A DNA stretch of 64,000 nucleotides from JACVRW01 sp963751835. Its GTDB lineage: Bacteria; Actinomycetota; Thermoleophilia; Solirubrobacterales; Thermoleophilaceae. The translations under genes were made by a program, and so were the position numbers. Positions 54,752 to 62,316 of this stretch are shown piece by piece. The stretch's first letter is position 1, and the number at the start of each line of letters is the position of its first letter. The notes under the pieces were generated by a model. The model was given only the letters and a program-made list of their open reading frames with translations, did not search any database and was not told the origin of the DNA. The stretch lies in contig CAVVWD010000022.1 in assembly GCA_963751835.1 (NCBI GenBank), positions 186,001 through 250,000 on the forward strand, given 5' to 3'.

Positions 54752-55570
54752 ATGCCGCTGACCCTCACCCTGCACGAGCCGCCGGCGGTGCCGCTCGAGA
54801 CCGAGGGTCTCAGCCCCGATCGGCTCGCCGGTCGTCGCCGGGGCGAGATCGAGGCGCTCACCGTCTGGCACGGCAACCGGCGGGCGCGACTCGCCGAGTT
54901 CTTCGCCGTCTCGGGCGACGGCGGGGAGGAGCTGCGCGTCGAGGGTGACCTGCGGCGCGTGAAGTACATCGGCGCGGGCATGACCGACGGCCGGCTTACC
55001 GTCGCGGGCGATGCCGGGATGCACACCGGCGCTGAGATGCGGGGAGGGGAGCTCGTCGTCGAGGGCGACGTGGGCGACTTCGCGGGCACGGGTATGCGCG
55101 GCGGCCGGCTCGTCGTGCAGGGCTCCGCCGGGCACGACCTCGGCGGGATGCACCCGGGCGAGCGCGCCGGGATGCGCGGCGGCGAGATCCTCGTCCACGG
55201 GGACACCGGCGACCAGGCCGGCGCCGGCCTCCGGCGCGGGCTGATCGCCGTCGCGGGGCGCGTGGGCGCCGCCGCCGGGCTGCGCATGCTGGCGGGCACG
55301 ATCGTCGCTCTCGGCGGGCTTGGCGCCCGGCCGGGCGCGGCAATGCGGCGCGGCACGATCGTGGCCATGTCGCCGGTGACGCTGCTGCCCACCTTCGCCT
55401 TCGCGTGCTCGTACCGCCCGCCCTTCCTCCGCCTGTACCTGCGCCGCCTGCGGGAGCTGGGCCTGCCCCTGACCGACGAGCAGATCGAAGGCCGCTACGC
55501 GCGCTGGAGCGGAGACGGCCTCGAGCTGCGCCGGGGCGAGATCCTGATTCTCGAGCCCGGGCACCGGTGA
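54752..55570 (+). CDS. fhcC: Formyltransferase/hydrolase complex subunit C
   Basis: A 272-residue FwdC/FhcC protein built of Gly-rich beta-helix repeats (MRGGELVVEGDVGDFAGTGM; GGRLVVQGSAGHDLGGMHPG; GERAGMRGGEILVHGDTGDQ), like the C-terminal domain of glutamate synthase. The C-terminal part (PTFAFACSYRPPFLRLYLR) is conserved. It scaffolds the Fhc complex. ATG 54752 is 2 nt after fhcD; the stop overlaps the next GTG by 4 nt. Confidence 0.95.
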   Translation: MPLTLTLHEPPAVPLETEGLSPDRLAGRRRGEIEALTVWHGNRRARLAEFFAVSGDGGEELRVEGDLRRVKYIGAGMTDGRLTVAGDAGMHTGAEMRGGELVVEGDVGDFAGTGMRGGRLVVQGSAGHDLGGMHPGERAGMRGGEILVHGDTGDQAGAGLRRGLIAVAGRVGAAAGLRMLAGTIVALGGLGARPGAAMRRGTIVAMSPVTLLPTFAFACSYRPPFLRLYLRRLRELGLPLTDEQIEGRYARWSGDGLELRRGEILILEPGHR

Positions 55571-56454
55571 GCACGCGGCGGCTGCGCGTCGCGGTCCTGG
55601 GCTCGACCGGCGGCTGGCACGCCGCCCGCCTGGAACGAGCGCTGACTGCGCGCGGCCATGAGTGCGCCTTCGCGCCGGTCACGCGGATGGTGGGCCGCGT
55701 CGATGATGGGCTCGGCGTCACCTCGCGCGAGCTGGCGCTCGACGGCTGCGACGTGGTGCTCGTGCGCGGCATCCCGCGCGGCTCGCTCGAGCAGGTCGTC
55801 TTCCGCGTGGACGTGCTGCACGCACTCGCGGCCGCCGGCGTGCGCGCCGTCAACAGCGCGCACGCGATCGAGCGGACCGTCGACAAGTTCCTCGCCTCGA
55901 CCCTGCTGGCGCGCGCCGGGCTGCCCACCCCTCGCACGATCGCCTGCGAGCGGACCGCCGACGCCCTGGAGGCGTTCGCCGAGCTCGGCGGCGACGTGAT
56001 CGTCAAGCCGCTGTTCGGTTCGATGGGATTCGGCATGGTGCGCATGGACGATCGCGACGTCGCGCAGCGGGTGTTCCACGCGCTGGAGCTCGAGCGGGCC
56101 GTGTACTACCTGCAGGAGACGCTGCCGCACTCCGGCCGCGACGTGCGGGCGCTCGTCGTCGGCGAGCGGGTCGTGGCCTCGATCGAGCGGAGCGGTGATG
56201 GCTGGCGGACGAACCTCGCACGCGGTGGGCGAGCACGCCCGGTACGGCTCGACGCCGAACAGGAACGCCTGTGCGTGCCGGCGGCGGCCGCGCTCGGCGC
56301 CGACTACGCCGGCGTCGATCTCCTTCGCGCGCCCGACGGGCGCGACTACGTGCTCGAGGTCAACGGCATCCCCGGCTGGCAGGGCGTCGAGCGCGCGACG
56401 GGGGTTGACGTTGCGGCCGCGCTCGCGGCCCACCTGGAGTCCGTGGTCAGCTGA
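55567..56454 (+). CDS. RimK-like ATP-grasp ligase of the C1 cluster (MptN-like)
   Basis: A 295-residue ATP-grasp ligase of the RimK/MptN group. It has VIVKPLFGSMGFGMVRM (ATP-lid lysine), YYLQETLPHSGRDVRALVVG and VLEVNGIPGWQGVERATG (metal-binding Glu/Asn). RimK-type ligases add amino acids such as glutamate to cofactors; MptN adds alpha-glutamate to tetrahydrosarcinapterin. Here it follows fhcC with a 4-nt overlap, so a role in tailoring H4MPT or an MFR side chain is likely but not proven. Its last 8 nt overlap the antisense HisA-like gene. Confidence 0.85.
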   Translation: MSTRRLRVAVLGSTGGWHAARLERALTARGHECAFAPVTRMVGRVDDGLGVTSRELALDGCDVVLVRGIPRGSLEQVVFRVDVLHALAAAGVRAVNSAHAIERTVDKFLASTLLARAGLPTPRTIACERTADALEAFAELGGDVIVKPLFGSMGFGMVRMDDRDVAQRVFHALELERAVYYLQETLPHSGRDVRALVVGERVVASIERSGDGWRTNLARGGRARPVRLDAEQERLCVPAAAALGADYAGVDLLRAPDGRDYVLEVNGIPGWQGVERATGVDVAAALAAHLESVVS

Positions 56455-57178
56455 GCGCGCGCAACTCCTCGCATCCGATCGCGCCGCTGTGCAGGGCTGT
56501 GGCGACGAGCGCGCCGGCCGCCCCGGCGTCGGCCAAGGCGCGCAGGTCGGCGAGGTCGCGCACGCCGCCGCCGGCCAGCAGCTGGAACTCGGGAAAGCGG
56601 GCGCAGAGATCGCGCACCAAGGCGACGTCGGGACCGGCCCCGGATCCGACGCGTGCGAGGTCGAGCACGATCACCTCCCGCACGCCGGAGCGTCCCAGCC
56701 GTGCCAGCGCCTCGGCCGCTCCGAGCCGGGCCAGCTCGGCATCGGGCGAGAGGACGCGACCCTCCCGAAGGTCGAGGCTGAGCACGAGCGGGGCGTAGGG
56801 AAGCTCCGCCCGCAGCCGCTCCAACGCGGCCTGGTCCGCAAGCGTCTCGGTGCCGATCAAGACGCGCGCCGCGCCGAGCTCGAGGAGCAGCCGGACCGCG
56901 GCGACCTCGGCGACGCCGGCATCGACCATCACCCGCGCCTCGTGCGCCAATGCCGCGACTACCTCGCGATTCCCGGGACCGCCCCCGATCGCGTCGAGAT
57001 CGGCGACGTAGAGCTCGTCGAGTCCGAGCGCTTCGCGAACGGCGCGCGTGACCTGGACGGGATCGGAGCCCGCGACGATCCTGCTGCGCAGAGGGCGGTA
57101 GCGTTCGCGCTCCCCGCGCACGGCGTGCACGGCGGCTCCGCTCTTGAGATCGATGACCGGGATCACTCGCATGGCCAT
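56447..57178 (-). CDS. HisA-like TIM-barrel isomerase in the C1 cluster
   Basis: A 243-residue HisA/HisF-type TIM barrel (MRVIPVIDLKSGAAVHAVRG; VLIGTETLADQAALERLRAE; FQLLAGGGVRDLADLRALAD). It keeps the family's two phosphate-binding repeats. No other his gene is present, and it lies antisense inside the fhc/mfn cluster, so it is probably a specialised paralogue rather than histidine-pathway HisA. Starts at ATG 57178 or 57172. It is divergent from mfnF, with 18 bp between. Confidence 0.82.
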   Translation of the reverse strand: MAMRVIPVIDLKSGAAVHAVRGERERYRPLRSRIVAGSDPVQVTRAVREALGLDELYVADLDAIGGGPGNREVVAALAHEARVMVDAGVAEVAAVRLLLELGAARVLIGTETLADQAALERLRAELPYAPLVLSLDLREGRVLSPDAELARLGAAEALARLGRSGVREVIVLDLARVGSGAGPDVALVRDLCARFPEFQLLAGGGVRDLADLRALADAGAAGALVATALHSGAIGCEELRALS

Positions 57179-57196
57179 GGCCGGGGAGGGTCGCGC

Positions 57197-58213
57197 ATGG
57201 CAGGCGTAGTCGGCCTCGACGTCGGCGGGGCCAACACGAAGGCGGTCTGGCGGAACGGCGGCGAACGGCGCGCCCTCTCGCGGCCGTTCGAGGTCTGGCG
57301 CGACCGCGAGGCGCTCGCGGCCGTGATTCGCGAGGTCGTCGTGGGCGTGGCGCCGGAGCCTGTCGAGGCGGTGGCGCTGACCACGACCGCGGAGCTCTCG
57401 GACGCGTTTCGCACCAAGCGCGAGGGCGTGGGATTCGTGCTCGACGCGGCGGAGGCGGCGTTGGACGGCCCGCCGCTGCTCGTCTTCACGACCGCCGGTG
57501 AGCTCGTCCCCCTCGATGAGGCGCGGGGGCGCGCAGCCGAGGTCGCGGCCGCCAACTGGATGGCGAGCGGGCTCGCGGCCGCTGCGGTCTACCCGGACGC
57601 CATGATGATCGACGTCGGCAGCACGACCACCGATGTCGTTCCGATCGCCGCCGGGCGCGTGGTCGCCGCCGGCCGCACCGACCTCGACCGGCTGCTTGCC
57701 GGCGAGCTCGTCTACACCGGCGCCCTGCGCACCAACCTCGCGGCGATCGCGCCGCGTGTGCCGGTGCGCGGCGGCTCGTGCCCGGTCGCCTCGGAGCTGT
57801 TCGCGATCAGCGCCGACGTGCAGCTGATCCTCGGCCACCTCGCGCCCGGCGCGTACACGTGCGCGACCCCGGACGGGCGCCCCGCGACCGTCGAGTTCGC
57901 ACGCGAGCGCGTGGCCCGGCTCGTATGCGCAGACGCCGAGCAGCTGGCCGCGGAGCAGATCGATGCGATCGCTCAGTTCCTGCATGGAGAGCAGGTGCGC
58001 CAGATCGAGGCGGCGGTTCGCCACGTGAGCGGGCGCTTCGGGAGCGACCCGCCTGTCGTCCCGCTTGGCGCGGGGGCGTTCCTGGCGCGCGAGGCCGCCG
58101 AGCACCTGGGACACGCGGTCGTCGAGCTGCCGTGGAGCGCGGCCGAGCGTGACGCGGCGCCCGCCGCCGCGCTCGCCGAACTCCTGGCCGGCCGGCTGCG
58201 CCCGCAGTGCTGA
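57197..58213 (+). CDS. mfnF: MfnF-like protein, condensing step of methanofuran core synthesis
   Basis: A 338-residue ASKHA/hydantoinase-like protein (VVGLDVGGANTKAVWRNGGE; MMIDVGSTTTDVVPIAAGRV; DPPVVPLGAGAFLAREAAE). It matches the H4MPT-linked C1-transfer family that includes MfnF (MJ0863), which joins the furan moiety with gamma-glutamyltyramine in methanofuran synthesis. A GGGGAGGG Shine-Dalgarno precedes ATG 57197. It overlaps mfnE by 7 nt. In bacteria the cofactor is a methylofuran-type variant, so the exact product may differ. Confidence 0.88.
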   Translation: MAGVVGLDVGGANTKAVWRNGGERRALSRPFEVWRDREALAAVIREVVVGVAPEPVEAVALTTTAELSDAFRTKREGVGFVLDAAEAALDGPPLLVFTTAGELVPLDEARGRAAEVAAANWMASGLAAAAVYPDAMMIDVGSTTTDVVPIAAGRVVAAGRTDLDRLLAGELVYTGALRTNLAAIAPRVPVRGGSCPVASELFAISADVQLILGHLAPGAYTCATPDGRPATVEFARERVARLVCADAEQLAAEQIDAIAQFLHGEQVRQIEAAVRHVSGRFGSDPPVVPLGAGAFLAREAAEHLGHAVVELPWSAAERDAAPAAALAELLAGRLRPQC

Positions 58214-58905
58214 CCATCGTCAAGGTCGGCGGGGGGCTCGCGCGCGAGGCGGGCGACGGCGCGCTCCGGACCCTGTGCCGCACGATCGGCGAGGTTGGTG
58301 CCCGCCACCCGCTGCTCGTCGTGCCGGGCGGCGCGGCGTTCGCGGACACCGTCCGCGAGCACGACAGCCGCTTCGCCCTGCGGCCGGCGACGGCCCACCG
58401 GATGGCGATCCTCGCGATGGACCAGTTCGGCTGGCTGCTCTCCGACCTGATCCCAGGTGCGGTTCGGTGCGCGGAGCTCGCGTCCGCCCGCGCCGCCGCC
58501 GCCCGCAGGGAGACGCCGGTCCTCCTGCCGGCGGCACTGCTCGCAGGGGACCCGCTGCCCGCCTCATGGGCGGTCACCTCCGACTCGATCGCCGCCTGGG
58601 TGGCCGGCGCCGGGCCCGCCGCGCGCCTCGTGCTCGTCAAGCCGGTCGAAGGCCTGTACCGCGACTGGCCGCCGGATGGCGACCCGCTCGCTCGCGTCAG
58701 CGTGGACGAGCTCGCCGAGTTGCGCGCGACGGGACGAGCCGCGGGAGTCGATGAGCAGCTGCCGGAGGCACTGCGCGCGGCCGGTGTCGAGGCGTGGGTG
58801 ATCGATGGCCGCCAGCCGGCCCGGCTCGTGACGCTGCTCGAGCACGGCGGCACCGAGGGGACGCTCGTTACGTCGGCATCATCCACCGGATGTCCGTTGC
58901 TGTAA
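58207..58905 (+). CDS. mfnE: MfnE-like kinase of methanofuran synthesis
   Basis: A 232-residue amino-acid-kinase-fold protein (TIVKVGGGLAREAGDGALRT; LLVVPGGAAFADTVREHDSR; VLVKPVEGLYRDWPPDGDPL). This is the family of MfnE (MJ0840), which phosphorylates the aminomethylfuran phosphate to a diphosphate. It overlaps both neighbours (7 nt with mfnF, 16 nt with the proline dehydrogenase gene), implying translational coupling. GTG 58207 is used. Confidence 0.88.
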   Translation: MLTIVKVGGGLAREAGDGALRTLCRTIGEVGARHPLLVVPGGAAFADTVREHDSRFALRPATAHRMAILAMDQFGWLLSDLIPGAVRCAELASARAAAARRETPVLLPAALLAGDPLPASWAVTSDSIAAWVAGAGPAARLVLVKPVEGLYRDWPPDGDPLARVSVDELAELRATGRAAGVDEQLPEALRAAGVEAWVIDGRQPARLVTLLEHGGTEGTLVTSASSTGCPLL

Positions 58906-59771
58906 CCGCTCGGCGCGTCCTGCTCGCGCTCGCGACGAGCGCGGGATGGGAGCGCGCGGTGCGCACCGTCCCCGGCGGGGAGCGGGGCGCCTACAGGCTG
59001 GCCCGGCACTACGTCGCCGGGACGCGGCCGCAGGATGCGCTTGCCTGCGCCCAGCGCCTCGCTGCAGCGGGTCTCGCGAGCTCGATCGACTACTTCGGCG
59101 AGAACATCTCCGATCCCATCGAGGCGGACCGTGTTACCGACCACTACGTCGCCCTCGCGCAAACGCTCGAGCGAGCCCCGGAGAACACGTTCCTGTCCAT
59201 CGATCTCTCGCACATCGGCCTCGACCAGCCCGGGGAGGCCGTGCAGCGGCGTCTCGAGCGGATCGCCACCGCGCTTACAGCGGGCCGACGCATCCAAGTG
59301 GGCGCAGAGCAGGAGCGCCGCGCCGACCGCATCTTGGCGGCGGTCTCAGCCGTGGCCCGCAAGGGCGGGGCGGTGTCGGCAACGATTCAGGCGAACCTCA
59401 AGCGAAGCCGGTCGGATGCCCAGGCGCTTGCGGAAGCCGGGGTGCCGATCCGACTCGTCAAGGGCGCCTACGCGGAGGACCCGCAGGTCGCGCGGCCCTG
59501 GGGTGAACCGACCGACCTGGCCTTCGTCGAGCTCGCCCACGACCTGCACGCAAACGGCGCAGAGGTCGCCATCGCCACCCACGACGCCATCCTGCGGGAG
59601 ACGCTCTTGCGTGCCCTGCCGGGTATCGGCGTCGAAATGCTGCTCGGCGTGCGCAGCGCGGACGCGAGGGTCGTCGCCGGCCGCGGATTGCCCGTCAGGA
59701 TCTACGTGCCCTACGGGGACGGCTGGTTCCGCTACGCGATGCGCCGCTGGGCCGAGTCAGTGGGCCGATAG
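58890..59771 (+). CDS. Proline dehydrogenase (PRODH) embedded in the mfn operon
   Basis: A 293-residue monofunctional PRODH: SSIDYFGENISDPIEADRVT, the FAD/substrate motif IRLVKGAYAEDPQVARPWGE and the C-terminal signature VRIYVPYGDGWFRYAMRR. All common catalytic motifs are kept, so it should oxidise proline to pyrroline-5-carboxylate with FAD. Why it lies between mfnE and a small unknown, overlapping mfnE by 16 nt, is unclear. The fold is shared with methylene-folate reductases, but the PRODH signature makes that reading unlikely. Confidence 0.9.
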   Translation: MSVAVTARRVLLALATSAGWERAVRTVPGGERGAYRLARHYVAGTRPQDALACAQRLAAAGLASSIDYFGENISDPIEADRVTDHYVALAQTLERAPENTFLSIDLSHIGLDQPGEAVQRRLERIATALTAGRRIQVGAEQERRADRILAAVSAVARKGGAVSATIQANLKRSRSDAQALAEAGVPIRLVKGAYAEDPQVARPWGEPTDLAFVELAHDLHANGAEVAIATHDAILRETLLRALPGIGVEMLLGVRSADARVVAGRGLPVRIYVPYGDGWFRYAMRRWAESVGR

Positions 59772-59780
59772 GTTCCATCG

Positions 59781-60089
59781 ATGGCCTACACCAGGGAGCA
59801 AATCCGGGAAGCCGTGGAGCGGGCGGGGGACGAGCACTGGCAGGCGCTGATTCGACATCACGAGGATGCCTATCCGGCGAGCCCTCCCACGCCGGGCGAT
59901 GTCTGCCGAGCTGAGGCCGAGCGGCTCAACCAGCTCGACCTGAGCGCCGCCGCGGACCTCACGCTCGTCGAGACCCGCGTCGAACGCACCGATGGAACCG
60001 TCCGCATCATTCACGTCTTCGAGTACGGGCCTCACAAGGCTCGCCTGCTGACGGAGCCTTTCGAGGGGTACGCAGGCGAGGAAGAGTGA
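59781..60089 (+). CDS. Small hypothetical protein in the C1 cluster
   Basis: A 102-residue soluble protein of unknown family (MAYTREQIREAVERAGDEHW; VETRVERTDGTVRIIHVFEY; GPHKARLLTEPFEG). It starts 9 nt after the PRODH gene, so it belongs to the mfnF-mfnE-PRODH transcript, and it is convergent with mfnB, 6 bp away. The position is the only functional clue. Confidence 0.7.
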   Translation: MAYTREQIREAVERAGDEHWQALIRHHEDAYPASPPTPGDVCRAEAERLNQLDLSAAADLTLVETRVERTDGTVRIIHVFEYGPHKARLLTEPFEGYAGEEE

Positions 60090-60095
60090 AGAGGC

Positions 60096-60800
60096 TCAGC
60101 CTCGGCACTCCGCTCGCAGCCGCCCGATTCGCTCGGCGTCCAGCGGCGCCGTGCGCCGGCCGTCGCGGCAGGCCGCCGAGCGCACGCCGGCAATGTCGGC
60201 GCCCGTCGACCGGACCACACTCAGATCCTCGGCGCGCAGGGCTCCGGCGAGCGCCATCTCGAGGCCCGCGGCGTGCCCCTCCTCCACCAGCGCGGCGAGT
60301 GCATCCGGGGTGAGCCATTCGAACAGCCCACGGCCGTCCTTGAGCGCGGTGTCGAGCAGGCAGCCCTCGACGCCTGCGCGGCGCGCGGCCGCGACGAGGG
60401 CGCCGGGCGGCAGAGGCCCACCGGGCACGCGCTCGGAGTCGGCGTAGGCGGCGGCGATCACAGTCGCGCCGCCGTCGACGGCGTCGCGCACCGCGCTGAG
60501 GACCGCCACGGCTCCGTCCGTGGTGGCGGTCCCCCACAGCCCGACCTTCACATACGCGGCGCCGGAGCGAGCGGCGCCCAGCGCCGCGAGCGCGGCGGTG
60601 CCGGGCAGGTTGGGCAGGTCGCCGATGGCGGCACTCACCGGAAGCTCGGGTGGCACGGCCTCCCGGACCCGCTCGATCACGCTCGGGCACGGGGCGCCCA
60701 GGGAGCCCTCGGCCGGGTTCTTGACGTCGACGATGTCGACACCCCCCTTGACGGCCACTCGCGCTTCGTGGGCGTCGGTGACGCTCACGAGTAGCCTCAT
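60096..60800 (-). CDS. mfnB: (5-formylfuran-3-yl)methyl phosphate synthase MfnB
   Basis: A 234-residue TIM-barrel enzyme that condenses two molecules of glyceraldehyde-3-phosphate into the furan core of methanofuran. The Schiff-base lysine lies in VDVKNPAEGSLGAP near residue 27; a second conserved lysine is in LLDTALKDGRGLFEWL near 155. The segment AAIGDLPNLPGTAALAALGA is also family-typical. It overlaps the beta-RFAP synthase gene by 4 nt (ATGA). Its presence shows that an MFR-type cofactor is made here. Confidence 0.95.
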   Translation of the reverse strand: MRLLVSVTDAHEARVAVKGGVDIVDVKNPAEGSLGAPCPSVIERVREAVPPELPVSAAIGDLPNLPGTAALAALGAARSGAAYVKVGLWGTATTDGAVAVLSAVRDAVDGGATVIAAAYADSERVPGGPLPPGALVAAARRAGVEGCLLDTALKDGRGLFEWLTPDALAALVEEGHAAGLEMALAGALRAEDLSVVRSTGADIAGVRSAACRDGRRTAPLDAERIGRLRAECRG

Positions 60801-61738
60801 CCGGCCTCCACGCGCGCGCCGTGGTTGTCGAAGCGCACAAGCTCAACGCGCCCGCCGCCGGCCAGCTCGGCCTCCATGCGGCGCGCAAGCTCGCGCCCCG
60901 CCTCCTCGCCTCGGACGACCCCGTAGACGGCCGGTCCCCACGAGCTCTGTCCCGCGCCGGCGGCCCCATGGCGGAGCAGCGCCTCGACCGAGGCTTCGGC
61001 GCGCGGATGGAAGACGCCGCCCTGGACCGAGGCGAACGACTCGCCGACGAGCCGCTGGATACGCGTGAGCGCGGCGCCGAACTCGGTCAGATCGCGTTCG
61101 GCAAGAGCCGGGAGCAGCGAGGTCAGCACGAGCTGCGCGATGAGCGCCGCGCGGCCGGCGTCAGGGCGCAGCCGCGCGAACGCCTCCACCTCCGCCCGCC
61201 CTGAGAGTCCCGGCTCGGCGTCGGGGATCGCCAGCACGCAGCGCCACTCGTCGGGCATCGCGTGGCGGGCCAGCAGCGGGGCCGCTTGCTCGACGCCGGG
61301 ACGCACTCCGCCCTCCACCACCAGTCCGCCGAGGACGAACGTCCACAGGCCCACCGCCGACCGCGCGCCGCGTCCGCCGGCCCGCGCGAGCGCCCGCGGC
61401 TCGGGCGTCTGCCCGGCCAGCGCGGATAGGGCGGCAGTGACGGCGAGCGCGAGCTTGGTGCCCGAGCCGAGGCCCACATGCGCCGGGATCGCCTCGAGCA
61501 TGCGGACCCGTGCGCCGCCTGTGAGCCCGAGTTCCTTCCGGCAGCGGCGAGCGACCGCGAGCGCGCGCTCGGCATCCGGGCCCTCGGCGGTGACGTCGTC
61601 GCTCGGGCTCACCTCAACCACCGCCGCGGGGCGGCTGAGCGCCACGCCCAGCCCACCGAACCGGCGCGCGCCGTCCCCGGCGACGTCCAGCATGCCCATG
61701 TGCAGGCGCGCCGGCGCCTCGACGCGCACCGACGTCAT
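60797..61738 (-). CDS. mptG: Beta-ribofuranosylaminobenzene 5'-phosphate synthase
   Basis: A 313-residue GHMP-kinase-fold enzyme that joins p-aminobenzoate to phosphoribosyl diphosphate with CO2 release, the first committed step of methanopterin synthesis. Conserved parts are VEAPARLHMGMLDVAGDGAR, PAHVGLGSGTKLALAVTAAL and SSWGPAVYGVV. It is coupled by 4-nt overlaps to mfnB after it and DUF447 before it. Its presence beside fae and mch is strong evidence for H4MPT. Confidence 0.94.
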   Translation of the reverse strand: MTSVRVEAPARLHMGMLDVAGDGARRFGGLGVALSRPAAVVEVSPSDDVTAEGPDAERALAVARRCRKELGLTGGARVRMLEAIPAHVGLGSGTKLALAVTAALSALAGQTPEPRALARAGGRGARSAVGLWTFVLGGLVVEGGVRPGVEQAAPLLARHAMPDEWRCVLAIPDAEPGLSGRAEVEAFARLRPDAGRAALIAQLVLTSLLPALAERDLTEFGAALTRIQRLVGESFASVQGGVFHPRAEASVEALLRHGAAGAGQSSWGPAVYGVVRGEEAGRELARRMEAELAGGGRVELVRFDNHGARVEAG

Positions 61739-62316
61739 CCGCTGCCCACCGCGGCGCTCACGTGCCGCCGCACGAGCTCCATCGCCTCGCGCTCCCGCGG
61801 CCCAGCCGTCTTGTCGACCAGCACCTGGAGGCGCTCCAGCTCCGCGCGGATCTCCTCTGCCGGCAGCCAGCGCACGCGCGAGGCGATGATCGATGCCTCG
61901 AGCACCGCGAGACAGGCGCGGTTGAAGCCGACGAACTCGCGCGCGACCCCATGTCCCACGACGCGCGTAGTGACCCTGGCGCGCGGCCCACTCGCGTCGA
62001 TGGCCTCGACGGCCACCTCACGCCACGAGCAGGCGTCCGCCAGCACGGCTCCGTCGATCGTCTCCGTGGGGCGCGTGGGCGGCTGCGGGTCCCCGAGCGC
62101 GGCCTGCGTGAACAGCAGGATGTCGTCGGTGAGGTTGACCACGGCCGCGCCCGTCCTCCGCAGGTTGCGCAGCGTTCGCGTCGAGCGGTACGGCTTGATA
62201 ACGATGATCTCGGCTCCCCATTCCACGCCCATCGCGGCGCAGTTGACCGTTCCGTCCGGGTTGATGGTGGTGGTGACCGTCTCGACGATCGGGACCCCGG
62301 GCGGCCGCTCGCTCAT
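61735..62316 (-). CDS. DUF447-family protein in the H4MPT cluster
   Basis: A 193-residue DUF447 protein (VPIVETVTTTINPDGTVNCA; IIVIKPYRSTRTLRNLRRTG; VVGHGVAREFVGFNRACLAV). It is predicted to have a flavin-reductase-like split barrel and is found in methanogens and H4MPT-containing bacteria, with no firmly known role. ATG 62316 overlaps the mch stop by 4 nt, and its own stop overlaps the next gene. A reductive or accessory step in pterin synthesis is a guess from this fold and position. Confidence 0.85.
   Translation of the reverse strand: MSERPPGVPIVETVTTTINPDGTVNCAAMGVEWGAEIIVIKPYRSTRTLRNLRRTGAAVVNLTDDILLFTQAALGDPQPPTRPTETIDGAVLADACSWREVAVEAIDASGPRARVTTRVVGHGVAREFVGFNRACLAVLEASIIASRVRWLPAEEIRAELERLQVLVDKTAGPREREAMELVRRHVSAAVGSG

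Noticed and set aside
58890..59771. Methylene-folate or methylene-H4MPT reductase instead of proline dehydrogenase
   Set aside because: The folds are related and the context is tempting, but the PRODH signature (RLVKGAYAE and YVPYGDGW) is clear.
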